DNA from: Amphiduros pacificus
Taxonomy: Eukaryota > Annelida > Polychaeta > Phyllodocida > Hesionidae
DNA: 64,000 nucleotides
NCBI GenBank assembly: GCA_949316495.1
Contig: OX439003.1
Coordinates: forward strand, 38,308,225 to 38,372,224
Direction of reading: 5' to 3'
Position 1 is the first letter of the stretch; every line of letters begins with the position of its first letter. This document shows, one piece after another, positions 1-12,981 of the stretch. Made by a program: the position numbers and the translations under genes. The notes below the pieces were generated by a model, which saw nothing but the letters and a program-made list of their open reading frames with translations, ran no database searches and was not told the origin of the DNA.

Positions 1-672
1 TGGCTGATGGTGGGTAGGCTGATGTTCTACACGCTGGGCCCATGGGCAAGGCATTGTAGCCTGTAGCAGGGAAGACAGAGTGGCCCCAGGGTGAGATATG
101 ACAGCCGATATGGGTACAACTGTGCCTGATCAGGCCTGCTGATATCTAGAAATATATGCCTGGTGCCCTTGACAAACAAGGCCCGCAGTCCTGTGCCTGT
201 CTGTGTGCTGTGTGCAGGTAATACAACAATCACAGTCTCCCCTACACATGTAATATCCCTGTCTGCTGTGGTCAATCACACAGTGCCTTCAAAAAAAGCA
301 AGATTGCTATATAGTAATGCCACAGAGTGTGAAAGATGGGGCCATTTGTACATTTCCTCTGCACAATAATGTTGATTGTAAAGTGTTATTGCTAAGCAGA
401 GAGGCATATTATAATTCACAGAGAAAATTATTGTCTGATGATAAAAGAAAAGTGTGAAGGCGCAGTCTCCTGTGTTAAATATTTCAAGTGTAATCTTACA
501 CAAAATCGTGAAAGCTGAAAATTGCACCAAACTTTGCAAGATGAAAACTATTCAAATCGATGAATTCGAAACAGCTTAATTAAGTGTCATTTAAGACGGA
601 TTTTGCCTTAACTAAATGCAGCTCAAGTGTCTCATTCAACACCTTGCCCTGAGGATTAACCTGGTGTCCTAG
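1..672. other. non-coding stretch, nothing recognised
   Basis: I see no supported gene here. Short open frames exist on both strands, but none shows a family motif or a convincing pair of splice sites. A pyrimidine-rich run ending in CAG near 217 could act as an acceptor, but no good donor follows in the open frame. Confidence 0.5.
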
Positions 673-1531
673 TAAATCATATCGTAATGTGTTAGTGGCT
701 GTCAGTAAGGGATACCAGGAGAGGGACAGAAGTGGCCGGCAGTTAGGGTTAGCCACACAGGCAGATAGGGTTAGCGACGCAGGCATATCGCAATGTGTCA
801 GTGGCTGTCAGTAAGTGATGCTTAGAGAGGGACAGAAGTGGCCGGCAGTTAGGGTTAGCCACACAGGCAGTTAGGGTTAGCGACGCAGGCATATCGCAAT
901 GTGTCAGTGGCTGTCAGTAAGTGATGCTTGGAGAGGGACAGAAGTGGCCGGCAGTTAGAGTTAGCCACGCAGGCATATCCTAATGTGTCAGTTGCTGTCA
1001 GTAAGGGATGCTTGGATAGGGACAGAAGTGGCCGGCAGTTAGGGTTAGCCACACAGGCAGTTAGGGTTAGCCACGCAGGCATATTCTAATGTGTCGGTGG
1101 CTGTCAGTAAGGGATGCTTGGAGAGGGATAGAAGTGGTTGGCAGATAGTGTTAGCCACGCAGGCATATCCTAATGTGTCAGTGGCTGTCAGTAAGGGATG
1201 CTTGGAGAGAGACTGAAGTAGTTGGCAGTTAGGGTTAGCCACGTAGGCATATCCTAATGTGTCGGTGGCTGTCAGTAAGGGATGCTTGGAGAGGGACAGA
1301 AGTGGTTGGCAGTTAGGGTTAGCCACGCAGGCATATCCTAATGTGTCAGTGGCTGTCAGTAAGGGAAGCTTGGAGAGGGACTGAAGTGGCTGGTCGATAG
1401 AGTTATCCACGCAGGCATATCCTAATGGGTCAGTGGCTGTCAGTAAGGGATGCTTGGAGAGGGACAGAAGTGGCCGGCAGTTAGGGTTAGCCACGCAGGC
1501 ATATCATAATGTGTCGGTGGCTGTGAGTAAT
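673..1531. repeat. 84-bp minisatellite with 106-bp variant units
   Basis: About ten tandem units. The anchor CATATC(C/G)(T/C)AATGTGTC recurs at 678, 784, 890, 974, 1080, 1164, 1248, 1332, 1416 and 1500. Spacings are 84 bp, or 106 bp where about 22 bp containing an extra TTAGGGTTAG block is inserted. Since 84 is 28 codons, the minus strand stays open across several units, which gives spurious 75- and 149-codon frames. Units differ by scattered substitutions, so the array is not freshly amplified. Confidence 0.92.
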
Positions 1532-4500
1532 AGCTGTGGTCGCTTCGAGGTCAGCGCTAGATCATCTCCGGGCGCCAATACTACCAATTGAATATGACAA
1601 GCTCATACAACTCTATAACGTATTCCGTCTCAGATCGCCTTAATCATGCTTTATACCGACAATCATTCATATTTGGACACAGATTCCCGACCTCCTGTAC
1701 GGCGAGCAAATCTGGCAATCCAAGACACGTGCACCAACCCTGAGGGCATTCACAAGTGATCCAATCGGGGTGTGAAACCCTGCCCTCTCGGTCGCCTTGC
1801 CTTGTAGCTATTTATTAGCTGACAAGATAGGAACGTGTCTTGTATTTGTTTAGATATGAACTGCATTCACAAGCGTGAGCCCAAGCAAATGCTGTGAGAA
1901 CTGACATTTTATGTCCAGAGAGATAACATTAATATGCCGAGAGAATTTTAAAACAGAATATTTTAGGTGGATTATACACTCCCCTTCCGTAAATAAATCA
2001 AATTTCTGGCAATCCGATGAAATGTCTCATTAAACTGTTTCAGCTCATATTGAAGTTTAACATTTTATCATCAATTATTTTGTTAATTAGGCCCTTGTTT
2101 TCCAATATCAGGTGACATATAAATAATATATCAAATCGATCTTATGTTACATGTTTAATTTAAAGTTGGTTTGAATTTGTGTGCAAAACAAAGCTTTCGG
2201 GGTAAATGTCAAAACATCATATAATGGAAATGTATTTTCTACTTTACACAGGATTGTGTGTGTGTGTGTGTGTGTGTGTATGCATGTGGATGTGAACTGA
2301 TTATTTCTGATTGTTTTAAGAATTAATTCACGAAATGCTCTGTTATTTTATGAAAAGACCATTTTACGCCTCTCATCATAGATAACTGTCAGTGTAGCTC
2401 CTTATGGGAGCAATGCCTAGTATGACAGGCTATTGGGGAAATCACCCAATTATGAGTTGAGAAGGTATTCATTTGTCAAGGCTGTTATGGGTCACATTGC
2501 TCTTCGTCATGCGCAAGGACCCCTCTGGGAAAAGAACAAAACCAGTATTCTTTATCGGTGCTGGAAATATGTTTGATCGTTCATATATGGCTGTATGCTT
2601 TCAAAACAAATTATTTCTGATGACACGATGGAATAAGCCGATGTCTTTATCAGTTGATCCACGTGTTCAGCTTTTTCCATCCAATTTGCTTGTGCTTTTG
2701 AGCAGGACCTCAACAAGGGCACTATTGACATCAGGCCAAGGAAACACTCCTGGTTATATTTCCAGTGTTCCTTAAATCATAAACTGAATAATACAATTTG
2801 CAAACACTGAATATATTCTCCTCAAGACAACAAATGATCCTGGTTGTCCCAACACGCTTGTGGCCATTCATATAGAATTTAAGTTATCTAATGTAGCACT
2901 GTTGTTTCCCATAACACATTCAAGTCTGGTTGATTTGGCTACTTTATCTTTAAGACAAAACGAAATCAACTTTTACAGTCCGTACTCAATCAAAGAAAAC
3001 CCTTCCATGGTAGCATGCCTAGTGGGCATACATATCCACCATATGCATCTTAATTGAAGTGATTGGCTGTTTGTTTTGGTGTAGAGACCATATTACCCAC
3101 GAGGTGATGCAGTTTACAATATGGAGACTTGGTGTGATCGTCACAAATTAACCCAGCCACCAAGCAGACCTATTAATCGCTATACCCTGTTCCTTGGGGG
3201 AGTTCCACTTTCACTCTAATATTTAAGGTCATGCATCTCAAATTGATTTAATGAAATAAATATATCACTTCTATATATATACACAATAATTATTGCGGTA
3301 TAATATTTATTTGTATCCCGATGTATGAAATGCATTGTGATAATTGAATTCAAAGTTTTAGTTTTTACATCTCCGACAATCTGTGTTTAGCAATAGAGTT
3401 CATGATAAGAACATTCCCACACAAACACTTAAGGAAGTGTCCCCGGAATAAATCTCAATAACAGTGTTTAATCTAATGCACTGGAATGCCTGAGTACACC
3501 TGTGAGGTGGCAGTGGGGTTGTATCTCATTATGGCTGAGAAATAACCCTCCTATTTGGTCAGGAGAGTCTAAACCAATCAGAAATTCCCCCACAGGGCTG
3601 AGTCTGGTCACATTATGTTGCTCATAAAAGTCCACAAGCGTTAACAAGCCAAAATACAGCATTCATTTCACTACAGCATTGATGTTGGCAAAAGTAGCAT
3701 TTTGTGTCGCCTCACTATATTTACTTTGTAGGGTATCTGGGTGTCAGGGTCGGCTTATTGCCGTTTTCCTGTCTGTTTATTGACTGTTCACTGACCGCAC
3801 ACCGGCCTCAGCCTCTTCTTAGAACCACGCTCAAATGCTGTTGTTAAAAGGGACTAAGGTCTTGTATATGTGCAGAATTACTGCTTGGAGAATTCTGCAG
3901 CCTATCCCCTGGTGCTGTTTCATTTCATAATTTGGCCTGTATGGATTATCTGAGAGTCAATAGTGAAGAATATAATCAGGCTACCCAGAGCTACCAGGCA
4001 ACATTGAGGGTAGGTCAGATCATGTGTCTGCTCAACCAACATTCAATTTACTAGACTTGTCCTTTCCACTAACTCTCTCACGTCGTCTTCACCTTAAACC
4101 TCTTCAAAGTTACTTCAATATTGTTCATTGATAAGTCATCTTTTTCTTATTAAAGCGTCATTGATTATCGACCAGATTTTGGTTACAACTTTGTGGTCTC
4201 CTGGCATGCATCGTGTCCACATTACCATTCCGTTCGATCCCACTGGAACTGTCTTTTGTGGTCACCCAGTATGGCTGCCCACACCAAGACCAACTGCCGA
4301 AGTTGTAATTGGAATGGACATGGGAAAACGTTAGAGCTGTCGACAGGTTCTCACCCATATACCTATGTGAAAGGCAGTGGAAAGACTCAAAAATGGAGTT
4401 TTGTAGTTCTCAAACATCTGTGCTCGGGGCTAGGCTGAAAAAATGTACGATGCAATTTTCCTCTTCGTTTTTCCATTAGTTCTGCAAATCCAATAAGTCC

Positions 4501-5127
4501 TGGTTGGCTGTGGCGATTCATAACAGCACATGGAGCAGAATAACCTGATTGCTTTCATTAAGTTTTCCATGATTTACTGAACATTACCGACGACATGAAA
4601 CAGAACTTCCGGTGCTGACCACGTCAGTGTCAGAATGCTGCTATGTCCAGATTGGGGCGGACCCAGTCAGGACATGAATATACCATCATCCATGTCAGGC
4701 TAGGTTAATGTCCATTCCCCAAGCATAGCCGTGGCTTGCACTATCAATGTATATCTCAGTCTCAGGTCTGATTCTCCTGTTAGGACCAAAGGAAATACAA
4801 AATATTGCCTTGTGGCTGCAGCCCATTGATGAGATGCGTGACTGGGGTGCGCTATTTGAGTGTGGAAAGAGTTAGGTGGCGCTGTGGACCTATTGCAGAC
4901 AACTGCAACATAGCATGGCAAGGTCTTGCCAGCAATGACTGCAATCAGGTTCATGTTCTTTGGAATACGATTCATTATCACCAAATTCGATATGAAACCG
5001 TCAGACCACAATATTATCATCATAGTGATAAACACGTATATATACGACCTAGTTAGGTATCTTAACATCTTCAGGATAAAATGAAAGGAGCACATATATA
5101 CACATGTGTGTGTGGGTGTGTGTGTAC
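1532..5127. other. non-coding stretch with a (TG)n microsatellite
   Basis: No gene supported. A (TG)12 run lies at 2255-2279 and a shorter GT-rich run at 5105-5125. The longest open frame (4700-5140, minus, 146 codons) has hydrophobic patches but matches no family I know and overlaps a palindrome, so I treat it as chance. Confidence 0.5.
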
Positions 5128-5256
5128 CTGGCACAAACATTAATTATACTGTGTGCTGTGTCTTATCTGATATTGATGACGTGTACAAATAACAACAAAT
5201 AAACGTCATCAGATAAGAGACATAGTACATAGCACACGGTATAATGTTTATGCCAG
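5128..5256. repeat. 129-bp imperfect palindrome (foldback element or hairpin RNA candidate)
   Basis: Two arms of about 54 bases are reverse complements with a few mismatches and small gaps. The left arm starts CTGGCACAAACATT and the right arm ends AATGTTTATGCCAG. The inner arms are GATGACGT and ACGTCATC, around a loop of about 20 bases rich in A and AAC. No target-site duplication is evident. It could be a palindromic miniature element or a transcribed long hairpin. Confidence 0.7.
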
Positions 5257-7166
5257 ACTTGTATCTCCAGTATTATGAAACAAAACCAGACCCACAAGGC
5301 TCAAATTCTCTATACTGATAATAACAAACAGATCTGTATCTGCTTCAATAAATGATTGCCTCTCTTCCTTTGCACGGCTTGTATCTATTCTATGTACAAA
5401 TAGCATATGGGGCCTCCCTGAGCAACGCCAGCAGTTGTGCTCAATAGCTTTCAATAAGCTGACCTAGATAACAGGCTTTCCATGAGTCCAGTGCTGGAAC
5501 CGCTGCACCATCGATAAGTGATTGTCTAAAATTACTTATCGATACCAAATTAAGAATGATTTATCTCATTGAAAAAGCCGTTTTGAAAGCTGTCATGAGC
5601 GATACATTGAGCATTTCAGTGGCTGAAAATTGAATCCTTTAAGAAACAGAAAATGCTCTGTGTTTTGAAAGACATAGCGAGGGTAAAAGAGAGAACCCTT
5701 TGAGCCTTATTTTTATTAATTATTTGTTGTGAAAGATTTAGCTTTGATGGAGAAGTGCCTGTGATGCACCAGTTCACACTGTTGATATAACCCAGATAAT
5801 GAATGTAGAGGGAGAGTAGGTCGTGTGTCCTTACGCTTATTGGGTACCACACCATCATATGAAACGTTATTCTTAGGATCTTATCCAGATAAATAGATAT
5901 TTAGAATGAGGAGTAAGATCATAATATCATAATCATAAATAAATCATAATATTTCATAATAATATAATCACAATATTTCATTTAGTTCATTTGTCCACGT
6001 AAGCAAATAGTCGTCAACCAGGCAGAGGGTGATATGGTGGCACTGATTAGAAAGAATAGATCGCAGTCACCTCGCTAGGTCAGTCCGGGTACCCGATCCC
6101 TGAGTAGCACGTGTCCACTTTGATCACACGACCGGGCACCAGACAGGTGTGTTAAGGTTCCTTTCCACTTCTGATGGTGTTTCCGTGTCGTATCAACAGG
6201 AGAGACCACAAAGCCTCGCTTTCAGCCTTGATTAACCATCTGTTGGGATAACGCCCGTGGCACAAGAGGATCAGGGTCTTACTTGCAGAACCTGTACATC
6301 CACTTTGCGAGCTATAATTTGTCTTAGTAGCATGGGACTTTGTCATTTGTATTCATTTGGCCATCCACCCCAGAAAATGTACCTTTGACTACCGGAAGTA
6401 AAGCCGCTGCCATGACGGTCCGTGCAGTCGATATTCACTCTCTGAAACACGCTGTCGCAGGTCATGCTCAGAATGCTAGTTCACATTGTCCAACAAGGAA
6501 ATATTCAGGTCGCTCCAACAATGCTTGTATTGTAGCCATCACTTCATGACTTGCGTATATTGGTTGTACCTAATGCCATCTGTTCCAGTGTCTCACCACC
6601 AATTCCGAACATACCAACCCCGTCCCATTTTCACTTAAGCAAATGTCCTATTCTAGAAACACGATATTCTAGCATGGGATAGCGAGGTAACCGGAAATGC
6701 TCTGACGGAAAAGACGGTGTCGTGGACGTGCTGTGCCTGTAGACTGCCATTACAGAAGCAATAGGGAGCATCGTTTTTCTATGAGCTCTTTCCTATTGTG
6801 TTCTGCTTCCATTGCTACATGTTCATGCGTATGGAACTAGAAGTATATTATTTACCATTATCAGAATATTTGAAAACACTCATTAATAGAGTTGATTGTC
6901 AATTATCACTTTTTATTTTGAACGTTTGTTGTGAAGAGCATGTGTTGTCTCATTGTTTTCCTATGCGAACCCATACTCTGTGTTTTCAGTTAAACTGCTA
7001 TGTTGAAATGCTCTAGAATATTATATAACTGCAATTCATAATTCATTCTTTCTCCACCCCCTTTAGAATGCTCAACCAGCTGGGACATATCTGCTTTCTC
7101 AATTACATTTATGTATTATGTCACATTGATCAACTGTTCAATCAGATGGACCAACCTTTCCAAAGT
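5257..7166. other. non-coding stretch, AT-rich, one small hairpin
   Basis: No gene supported. A perfect 10-bp inverted repeat ATCGATAAGT / ACTTATCGAT lies at 5510-5519 and 5534-5543. An AT-rich patch with repeated ATAAT and CATAAT words spans about 5915-5985. Confidence 0.5.
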
Positions 7167-7310
7167 GCTCAATCAGTTAGTTCAAGTGCTCAAACAGTTA
7201 GGTCAATTGCTCAATCAGTTAGTTCAAATGCTCAATCAGTTAGTTCAAGTGCCCAATCAGTTAGGTCATTTCCTCAATCAGGGAGAGGAGTTATTCAATC
7301 AGGTCATTAG
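7167..7310. repeat. 21-bp tandem repeat, about 7 units
   Basis: Units of the form GCTCAATCAGTTAGTTCAAAT start at 7167, 7188, 7209, 7230, 7251, 7272 and 7293, exactly 21 bp apart. One frame reads as a seven-residue repeat (Ser-Ala-Gln-Ser-Val-Ser-Ser). This follows from the unit being a multiple of three; no flanking splice sites or domains suggest it is translated. Confidence 0.9.
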
Positions 7311-8025
7311 TGTCTGTCTAATCATTTAGACAGATCGTCCCTATTCTATTTCTCTGCTTCATTGGCAGACCAGCTCAACTATTGAGACAAATAGTCACTC
7401 AATGTCAAATTACTAAGAATAATGATGGCGTATTCTTAACCTTTATAGATACCCCATCTATTCTGTACTAGTTTAGCATTTCAACTTGAGTTGAAATGTT
7501 GTGGGTCCCTGGAAGCACAGCTGGTCGAGGAATTGATCTGTGCTTATAAATGATTGGGGGAAGTGATATATTCGCATTCGCGTGTTACCTTCACACTGGT
7601 TAGAGGGTTAAAGTAAAGGAAAATAAATGGTCAATTAGTTTAGGGTGTATTTGTATTAGATGAGGTGCAACTTTGGGAAAGATATATTGTACAGGGTTCT
7701 TGGCCACCCATTGGCCTATAAATGAAACATAGCAGGCTGGCAGAGACTCAAATACGAGATTCTGTGCGATGAATGTTCGAGATTCAAACTAGGGATTTTA
7801 ATACCATGCTGCTGAGTAAAATAACACATCTCATTGCAAGTGTTCGCTTTTATCATTTTACTAATATAAACTTTGTTTAAAACAAATGGAAAATATAAAG
7901 GAAAGTGCTAAATTTTAAAATTATATTGGAGTGTTCACAATATAGAATCTATGAGTTGCCTCTTTCTGCCAATAGATCTCCATAAACAATCTCAATATTA
8001 TCAGTATTTATACTGAAAAAGTCTA
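7311..8025. other. non-coding stretch, nothing recognised
   Basis: No open frame of note, no repeat and no clear regulatory motif. Confidence 0.5.
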
Positions 8026-8690
8026 GTCAGAGTTACTTCAGTCGTCAAGGCAGTGTTACATCTAGGCAGAGTTACATCAGTCGTCCAGGCAGAGTTACGT
8101 CTAGGTTCATCAGTGACAGAACAGGCAGAGTTACAGAAGTGGTCCAGGCAGGGTTACATCTAGGTAGAGTTACATCAGTGACAGAACAGGCAGAGTTACA
8201 TCAGTCGTTCAGGCAGAGTTACGTCTAGGTACATCAGTGACAGAACCGCCTTGGCAGAGTCACATTTATGTACATCAGTGATAGAACCGCCTTGACAGAG
8301 TTACATCTAGATAGAGTTACATCAGTGACAGAACCGCCTGGGCAGAGTCACATTTATATACATCAGTGACTGAACCGGCCTCGGCAGAGTTACATCTAGG
8401 TAGAGTTACACCAGTGGTCCAGGCAGGGTTACATCTAGATAGAGTTACACCAGTGACAGAACAGGCAGAGTTACATCAGTCGTCCAGGCAGAGTTACGTC
8501 TAGGTACATCAGTGATAGAACCGGCCTCGGCAGGGTTACATCTAGATAGAGTTACCTCAGTGACGGGGAACCGGCCTCGGCAGAGTTACACAAGTACGTG
8601 GTCCAGTTACATCAGTGGTCTAGACTGAGTTATATAAATGGTGGAACCGGTCTCGACAGATTTATATCAGTGGCGGAACCATTTAACAAT
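8026..8690. repeat. irregular composite tandem array built on GGCAGAGTTACATCAGTG
   Basis: A mosaic of short blocks recurs in shuffled order: GGCAGAGTTACATC, TCAGTCGTCCAGG, TACATCTAGGTAGAG, CATCAGTGACAGAACC and GGCCTCGGCAGAG. Larger assemblies of some 60-110 bp repeat imperfectly. The pattern suggests repeated unequal exchange among variant units. No coding sense is apparent. Confidence 0.85.
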
Positions 8691-10098
8691 GTGAAACTTC
8701 AAACAAGAAAATGAATTGGAAAAGAACACAAAAACATCAGCTAATTCTTGATAAATAATCAGGCTAATTTCAATTTACCAGCATTTTCTCTTACTAATTC
8801 CCTTTGAGAAAATTCACAAAACAGAACAAGTGATGACAATTGAGCCGAAGTCTTTGTGATCAGATCAAATTATTGAAGATCAAAGGATGCAATCTGGGAT
8901 GCACAACTCTGGGCTTTTATTCTTGAATTCTTTATTTCTCGGTAGGCTTACAAGCAAATGAAGCCCGGCATGCTCGCTTCCATGGAGACCACTTATCTCA
9001 TATACAACTGTTTCACGATTTGTTTAAGCATAAGATAAAATATGCAATTAGCCCCAACTGGCGCCAATATAAATGTGTGTCTGTGAAATCTTTTTCTTTC
9101 TAAGTGCCATGTTTATGTTCTTTGTTATGTTTAGCACTTTAAAGTGAGTGGATAAGTCATAGATTTACATAATTGTTTTGTAATGCCTCATATATGTTGA
9201 ATATCGAGAACTTAAATATGCCTTGTGTGATATTCAATTATCCAATCTGCATTTGTTTGTATTAAGCAATTTATGGGCGACATCGAAGTCCGTTCAAATT
9301 GCATTTGCCAAGTGGCAGTTACTTTGTATTTTATGGTGATATTTTCATAACTACAATAACATACAGAGGCACTCAGTTACACTTACTAATTGGTCTTCTG
9401 AGGTTAGTCCAAGTTATCTTAGGAGTCTTGGGGGATTACGGATTATTACAGTCTAGAGGATTATCGGGCCCACTTTGTACAGTAAGTAGGCACAGTTATC
9501 TTACAAGACATGGCTCATCATCCTTAAATATTCAATACTCATAAGCCGGCTATTTGAAAGCGATAAGACTAATCGTCATTACTGCTGATGATTGCATATA
9601 GATTTTCAATTTTTTTAATGCATCCATTAGCAAATGACGCCATACACGATGTAGTCTTCACTTTATTAAAATCACGTGACTCTCAAAGGTATCGCTTCTG
9701 CAAACAAGAAATGTTTTGTTTCCTCGGGAGACGTTTTCTTCTATTAGGTATGCACCATGCGGGTCTTGTTCGCGCTGTCTGTGAGATTTCGGCCGTTGTT
9801 TCCAACATCTGTGAGATCTCGCCATCTCTCGTGTCAATTCACTGATAGACGAATTTTTATCTGTCCAATGATAATGTGGGAATTTTTCCCTTTGGTACAA
9901 AAGAATCGAGAGATAAAGTTTGTTCTTCTCATTTGGAATTCTTGTCATGTGCTAGTTATTTGATAGGAACATCATCATCACATGCACGCCGAGACCAAGA
10001 ACCTATAATTTGTGGAGGGTCACCGTGATTCCTTTGAAAGCCTCTCTTTGTACAAAGTGTAGTATATAATCATAATAATTTCCTTTTGCTACAAAAAC

Positions 10099-10130
<32 letters not shown>

Positions 10131-10178
10131 TAGACACAGGTACTCTGCTATGCATTTTAAAATACCTTTAATATATGT

Positions 10179-10225
<47 letters not shown>

Positions 10226-12804
10226 ATGTGCTTGAACATGAAAAGAGTTTATTCTCTATTCTACATTCAATATTATTTTTAAAAAATACGATTATGTGAG
10301 TGTAAGAACACTTTCATGCAAAATGTAGAAACAGGATTGTCCGACTTGACTGACACTCCATTCTTTTCAAAGCACAGGAAAAAGATGGTATTTTCAGACC
10401 ACTGCACTTTGCAGTAAATACAGCACAACTTGAAATCAGATTATGACAGGCTTTGATTCAATATTGAGTCCAAAAGGGTACATTTGTGTAATGTCCGGTC
10501 AGTGTGTTTCTGGGCCCAACCGAGTTACAACACCCTCCTCAAGCAGTGTGGATGCTAGAAGAATAGAGCAGATATTGCACACTGCTGTTTTAAGGAGCGT
10601 GAGTTAAGCAACACAGATGTGGCCTTTTGCCTGGGTAGCCTGTGATGGAGATTAGTCTGTATTGAAGCTGAGTGCCAAGTATCAAGTCTGACAAGCAAGC
10701 CCAAAACCGATCATATTTACCCGTAAAAGCACACTGCAAACACACCAATATCATTATCCACTATAAGAATGAAGAATACATCCTCATATGACACGTGTCT
10801 CGGCTCAGCATCTTTTGACGATCTCCCTATTTTGGGAGGAATCTTGTAGATCTGATAGTGTCATCGGGGAAATCTACTGCATGGTATTCTTCCATATGGA
10901 CTGGACACTTTCATTGGTCTCTCTTACACCCCGAGAATTCAAATGGACAATCCATAATTTGGCGATATCTTGCCTAAATCTCGGGTGGCCAGACAAGGGG
11001 TGGGAGATGCAGCAACCGGAGAGGCAAGGCCTGGGCCGGCTGGTATAGGCCAGGTTTATCGATGGGGCGAAGTCTGAAGAATTAATCAAGACCTTGGCCA
11101 CCAGGGAAACCATAGATCTTTGGGAATGATCAGTTATAATTGTCCGAGGTCTGCCCGATGGTGCATTTCTGCAGCCTTGATTGAAGATGTGTTCCTCAGG
11201 GGTGCCGCAGGGCCAAAAGGCCATCCAAAAGAGGCATGACCACATTCTACAGAATCCTGTCTGCAGAATTTGCTTGCACCGCCCTCTAGTGGGTCATGGT
11301 TGGGCCGATAATGTCGTGAATAGCGTGCGGATGACCAAGGTCAATTGATGCTCGTTGCTGTAGACATTTTGATCAAATTGTGCCATGGCGCTCGTGGCCA
11401 GCTGTACCGGGGGCTTGCCATGTGTGGCTCCACTGCTATACACTAACAATTTGGCCTGAAAAATGACTGGTGCCACTCTCCACATACAGTACCCGTATCT
11501 GCCATCATCCCTGAGCCTACCTGTGGAGAATGGTGATGACATGACAAGAGATCACAAAAAGGCCACGAGGAAGCGGGCAGTAATATGTCAAGTTGCGCCC
11601 ATCACTCCTCTGCACGGCCCACAATGCTAATAAAAGTGATGTCCCTGCGCTGGGACATACTTCATGCCGTAACTCCTGGGCTTTCTTTGTTCACATAGTC
11701 ATGTATACAAGGACGTCTGTTATTACATTCGCTCCAGGCCTGTGGTTTTTCATCGTTTTTTACCACTGTCATACCTCCGAGTGGACATTTCGTGCAATGA
11801 CCTTTATATTGCGGAATGTTCACACTGCCACTCAGGTCCAAGAAGTCAGATGGTTGGGTCAGCATGTCAGGTCCCATTTCATTTAAGTTTTTTCTACAAA
11901 AAAACCCCAAAAAAACAAAACCAAAGAAATGTGTGTAATGTAAACTGTCTCGATATTTCCTAAGACTTAGAAATAAATGATAATTCAAGTGTTTGAATCT
12001 TGCCCACTATGCATTGTCTGGTAAATATATTATCATATATTGCGACAAAAGAATGTTGAGACAGTTAAATCTTGAGACACTCTGAATGGCTTAACATCAT
12101 AAAGTGTAATTGTCAATCATATAGTTCCTAATGCATGCCAATCATATAGCTCATAACGAATGCATTTAAGACCAGATGCGATTTACCTGGAATATAATGA
12201 ACAGTCTATCGATCGAGTCGATATGGAAACAACTTAAATGGCTTGCTCCCAAGAGGCTGTCATTAGATTTAATACATTGTAACAATAACAAATGCAAAGT
12301 TTAGCAGACAAGAGCGTCAATCCGCATATATGGTTGAACTTGATTTCGAGTACTTGAATTGTTTTGATGTTAACAATTCTTTAGATTGATGAGATTTTTT
12401 AAGCGGCATTAAGATGTTTAGGAAGGAGAAATTGTTTTGCTCACATGGTATATTGTACATTGCTTTAGTGTCTGATTTGATTATGATCACAGAAATGCTT
12501 CACAGACAAGGGCAGTGATCACAGATGACTCCACATATTCCTTTGATAATAGTTATTATTGTGTTTCTCAGTTATTTTGTTTGGACATTGGTTCCTTTCT
12601 GTCTGGGTTTCCTGCTTTGGTCTGGTTAGATTCACCATCTTGGGAGGCTGCACGGGCATGCAACTCTGCTGCCTGACAAACATTGAACAATTTATCCACA
12701 CTTAGGAATATAAAAATCAACCTGGGATGCATTAATGAATTGAAAGATATGTCCTCACCAGCATCTGCACTCCCTCCAGGGGGAGCCTAAATAGGACATA
12801 ATTG
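8691..12804. other. non-coding stretch with AT/GT microsatellites
   Basis: No gene supported. Dinucleotide runs occur at 10099-10130 (AT) and at 10179-10223 (TA running into TG). The segment around 10960-11560 is richer in GC and holds a CTCF-like site but no recognisable protein. A 123-codon minus-strand frame at 10874-11245 has no family resemblance. Confidence 0.45.
11279..11292 (-). promoter_or_regulatory. CTCF-type core motif
   Basis: Read on the minus strand the 14 bases are CCACTAGAGGGCGG, which match the established CTCF core CCASYAGRKGGCRS at every position. CTCF binding and insulator function are conserved widely in Bilateria. Whether this copy is bound is an inference. Confidence 0.4.
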
Positions 12805-12981
12805 TCAATGTAGTCCCTTATAGTGGTGATAGGGCCAGTTAGAGGAGCGATACCGAGGTCTCGTCTCACTCTCCTCAAAGATGGCACTCACCACAGTAAT
12901 CGTGACCAGCATAATCAGCCACAAAACAAACTCTCCCATCTCTCGGCATTGGGTTAAATCTACAAGATAAATTTGCTCCAT
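12805..12981 (-). CDS. unrecognised small ORF or exon with a predicted membrane segment
   Basis: A 58-codon minus-strand frame starts at an ATG at 12981 and ends at a TGA at 12807-12805. Residues about 17-34 form a strongly hydrophobic stretch (FVLWLIMLVTITVVSAIF), followed by a polar tail with Glu, Arg and Tyr. Upstream the same frame stays open to about 13100, so this could be an internal exon. A strong donor (GTGAGT on the minus strand, 12891-12886) falls inside the frame just after the membrane segment. A second open frame over the same DNA ends at that donor in phase 1 and reads as a Cys-containing secreted-type sequence. The two readings exclude each other. I recognise neither, and it may instead be a non-coding element. 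The segment is richer in GC than its surroundings. Confidence 0.2.
   Translation of the reverse strand: MEQIYLVDLTQCREMGEFVLWLIMLVTITVVSAIFEESETRPRYRSSNWPYHHYKGLH

Noticed and set aside
163-369. Plus-strand frame with several N-glycosylation sequons after an acceptor-like tract
   Set aside because: Too short and without conserved Ig or other domain residues; no donor in phase.
1045-1494. 149-codon minus-strand frame with regular cysteines
   Set aside because: The 84-bp unit (28 codons) creates the periodic Cys-Val-Ala-Asn pattern. It is the minisatellite, not a cysteine-repeat protein.
4700-5140. 146-codon minus-strand frame with hydrophobic patches
   Set aside because: No family resemblance, runs into the palindrome at 5128 and a GT repeat; one or two frames of this length are expected by chance in 64 kb.
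5510-5543. 10-bp hairpin ATCGATAAGT / ACTTATCGAT
   Set aside because: Isolated short inverted repeat; too small to support an element or RNA.
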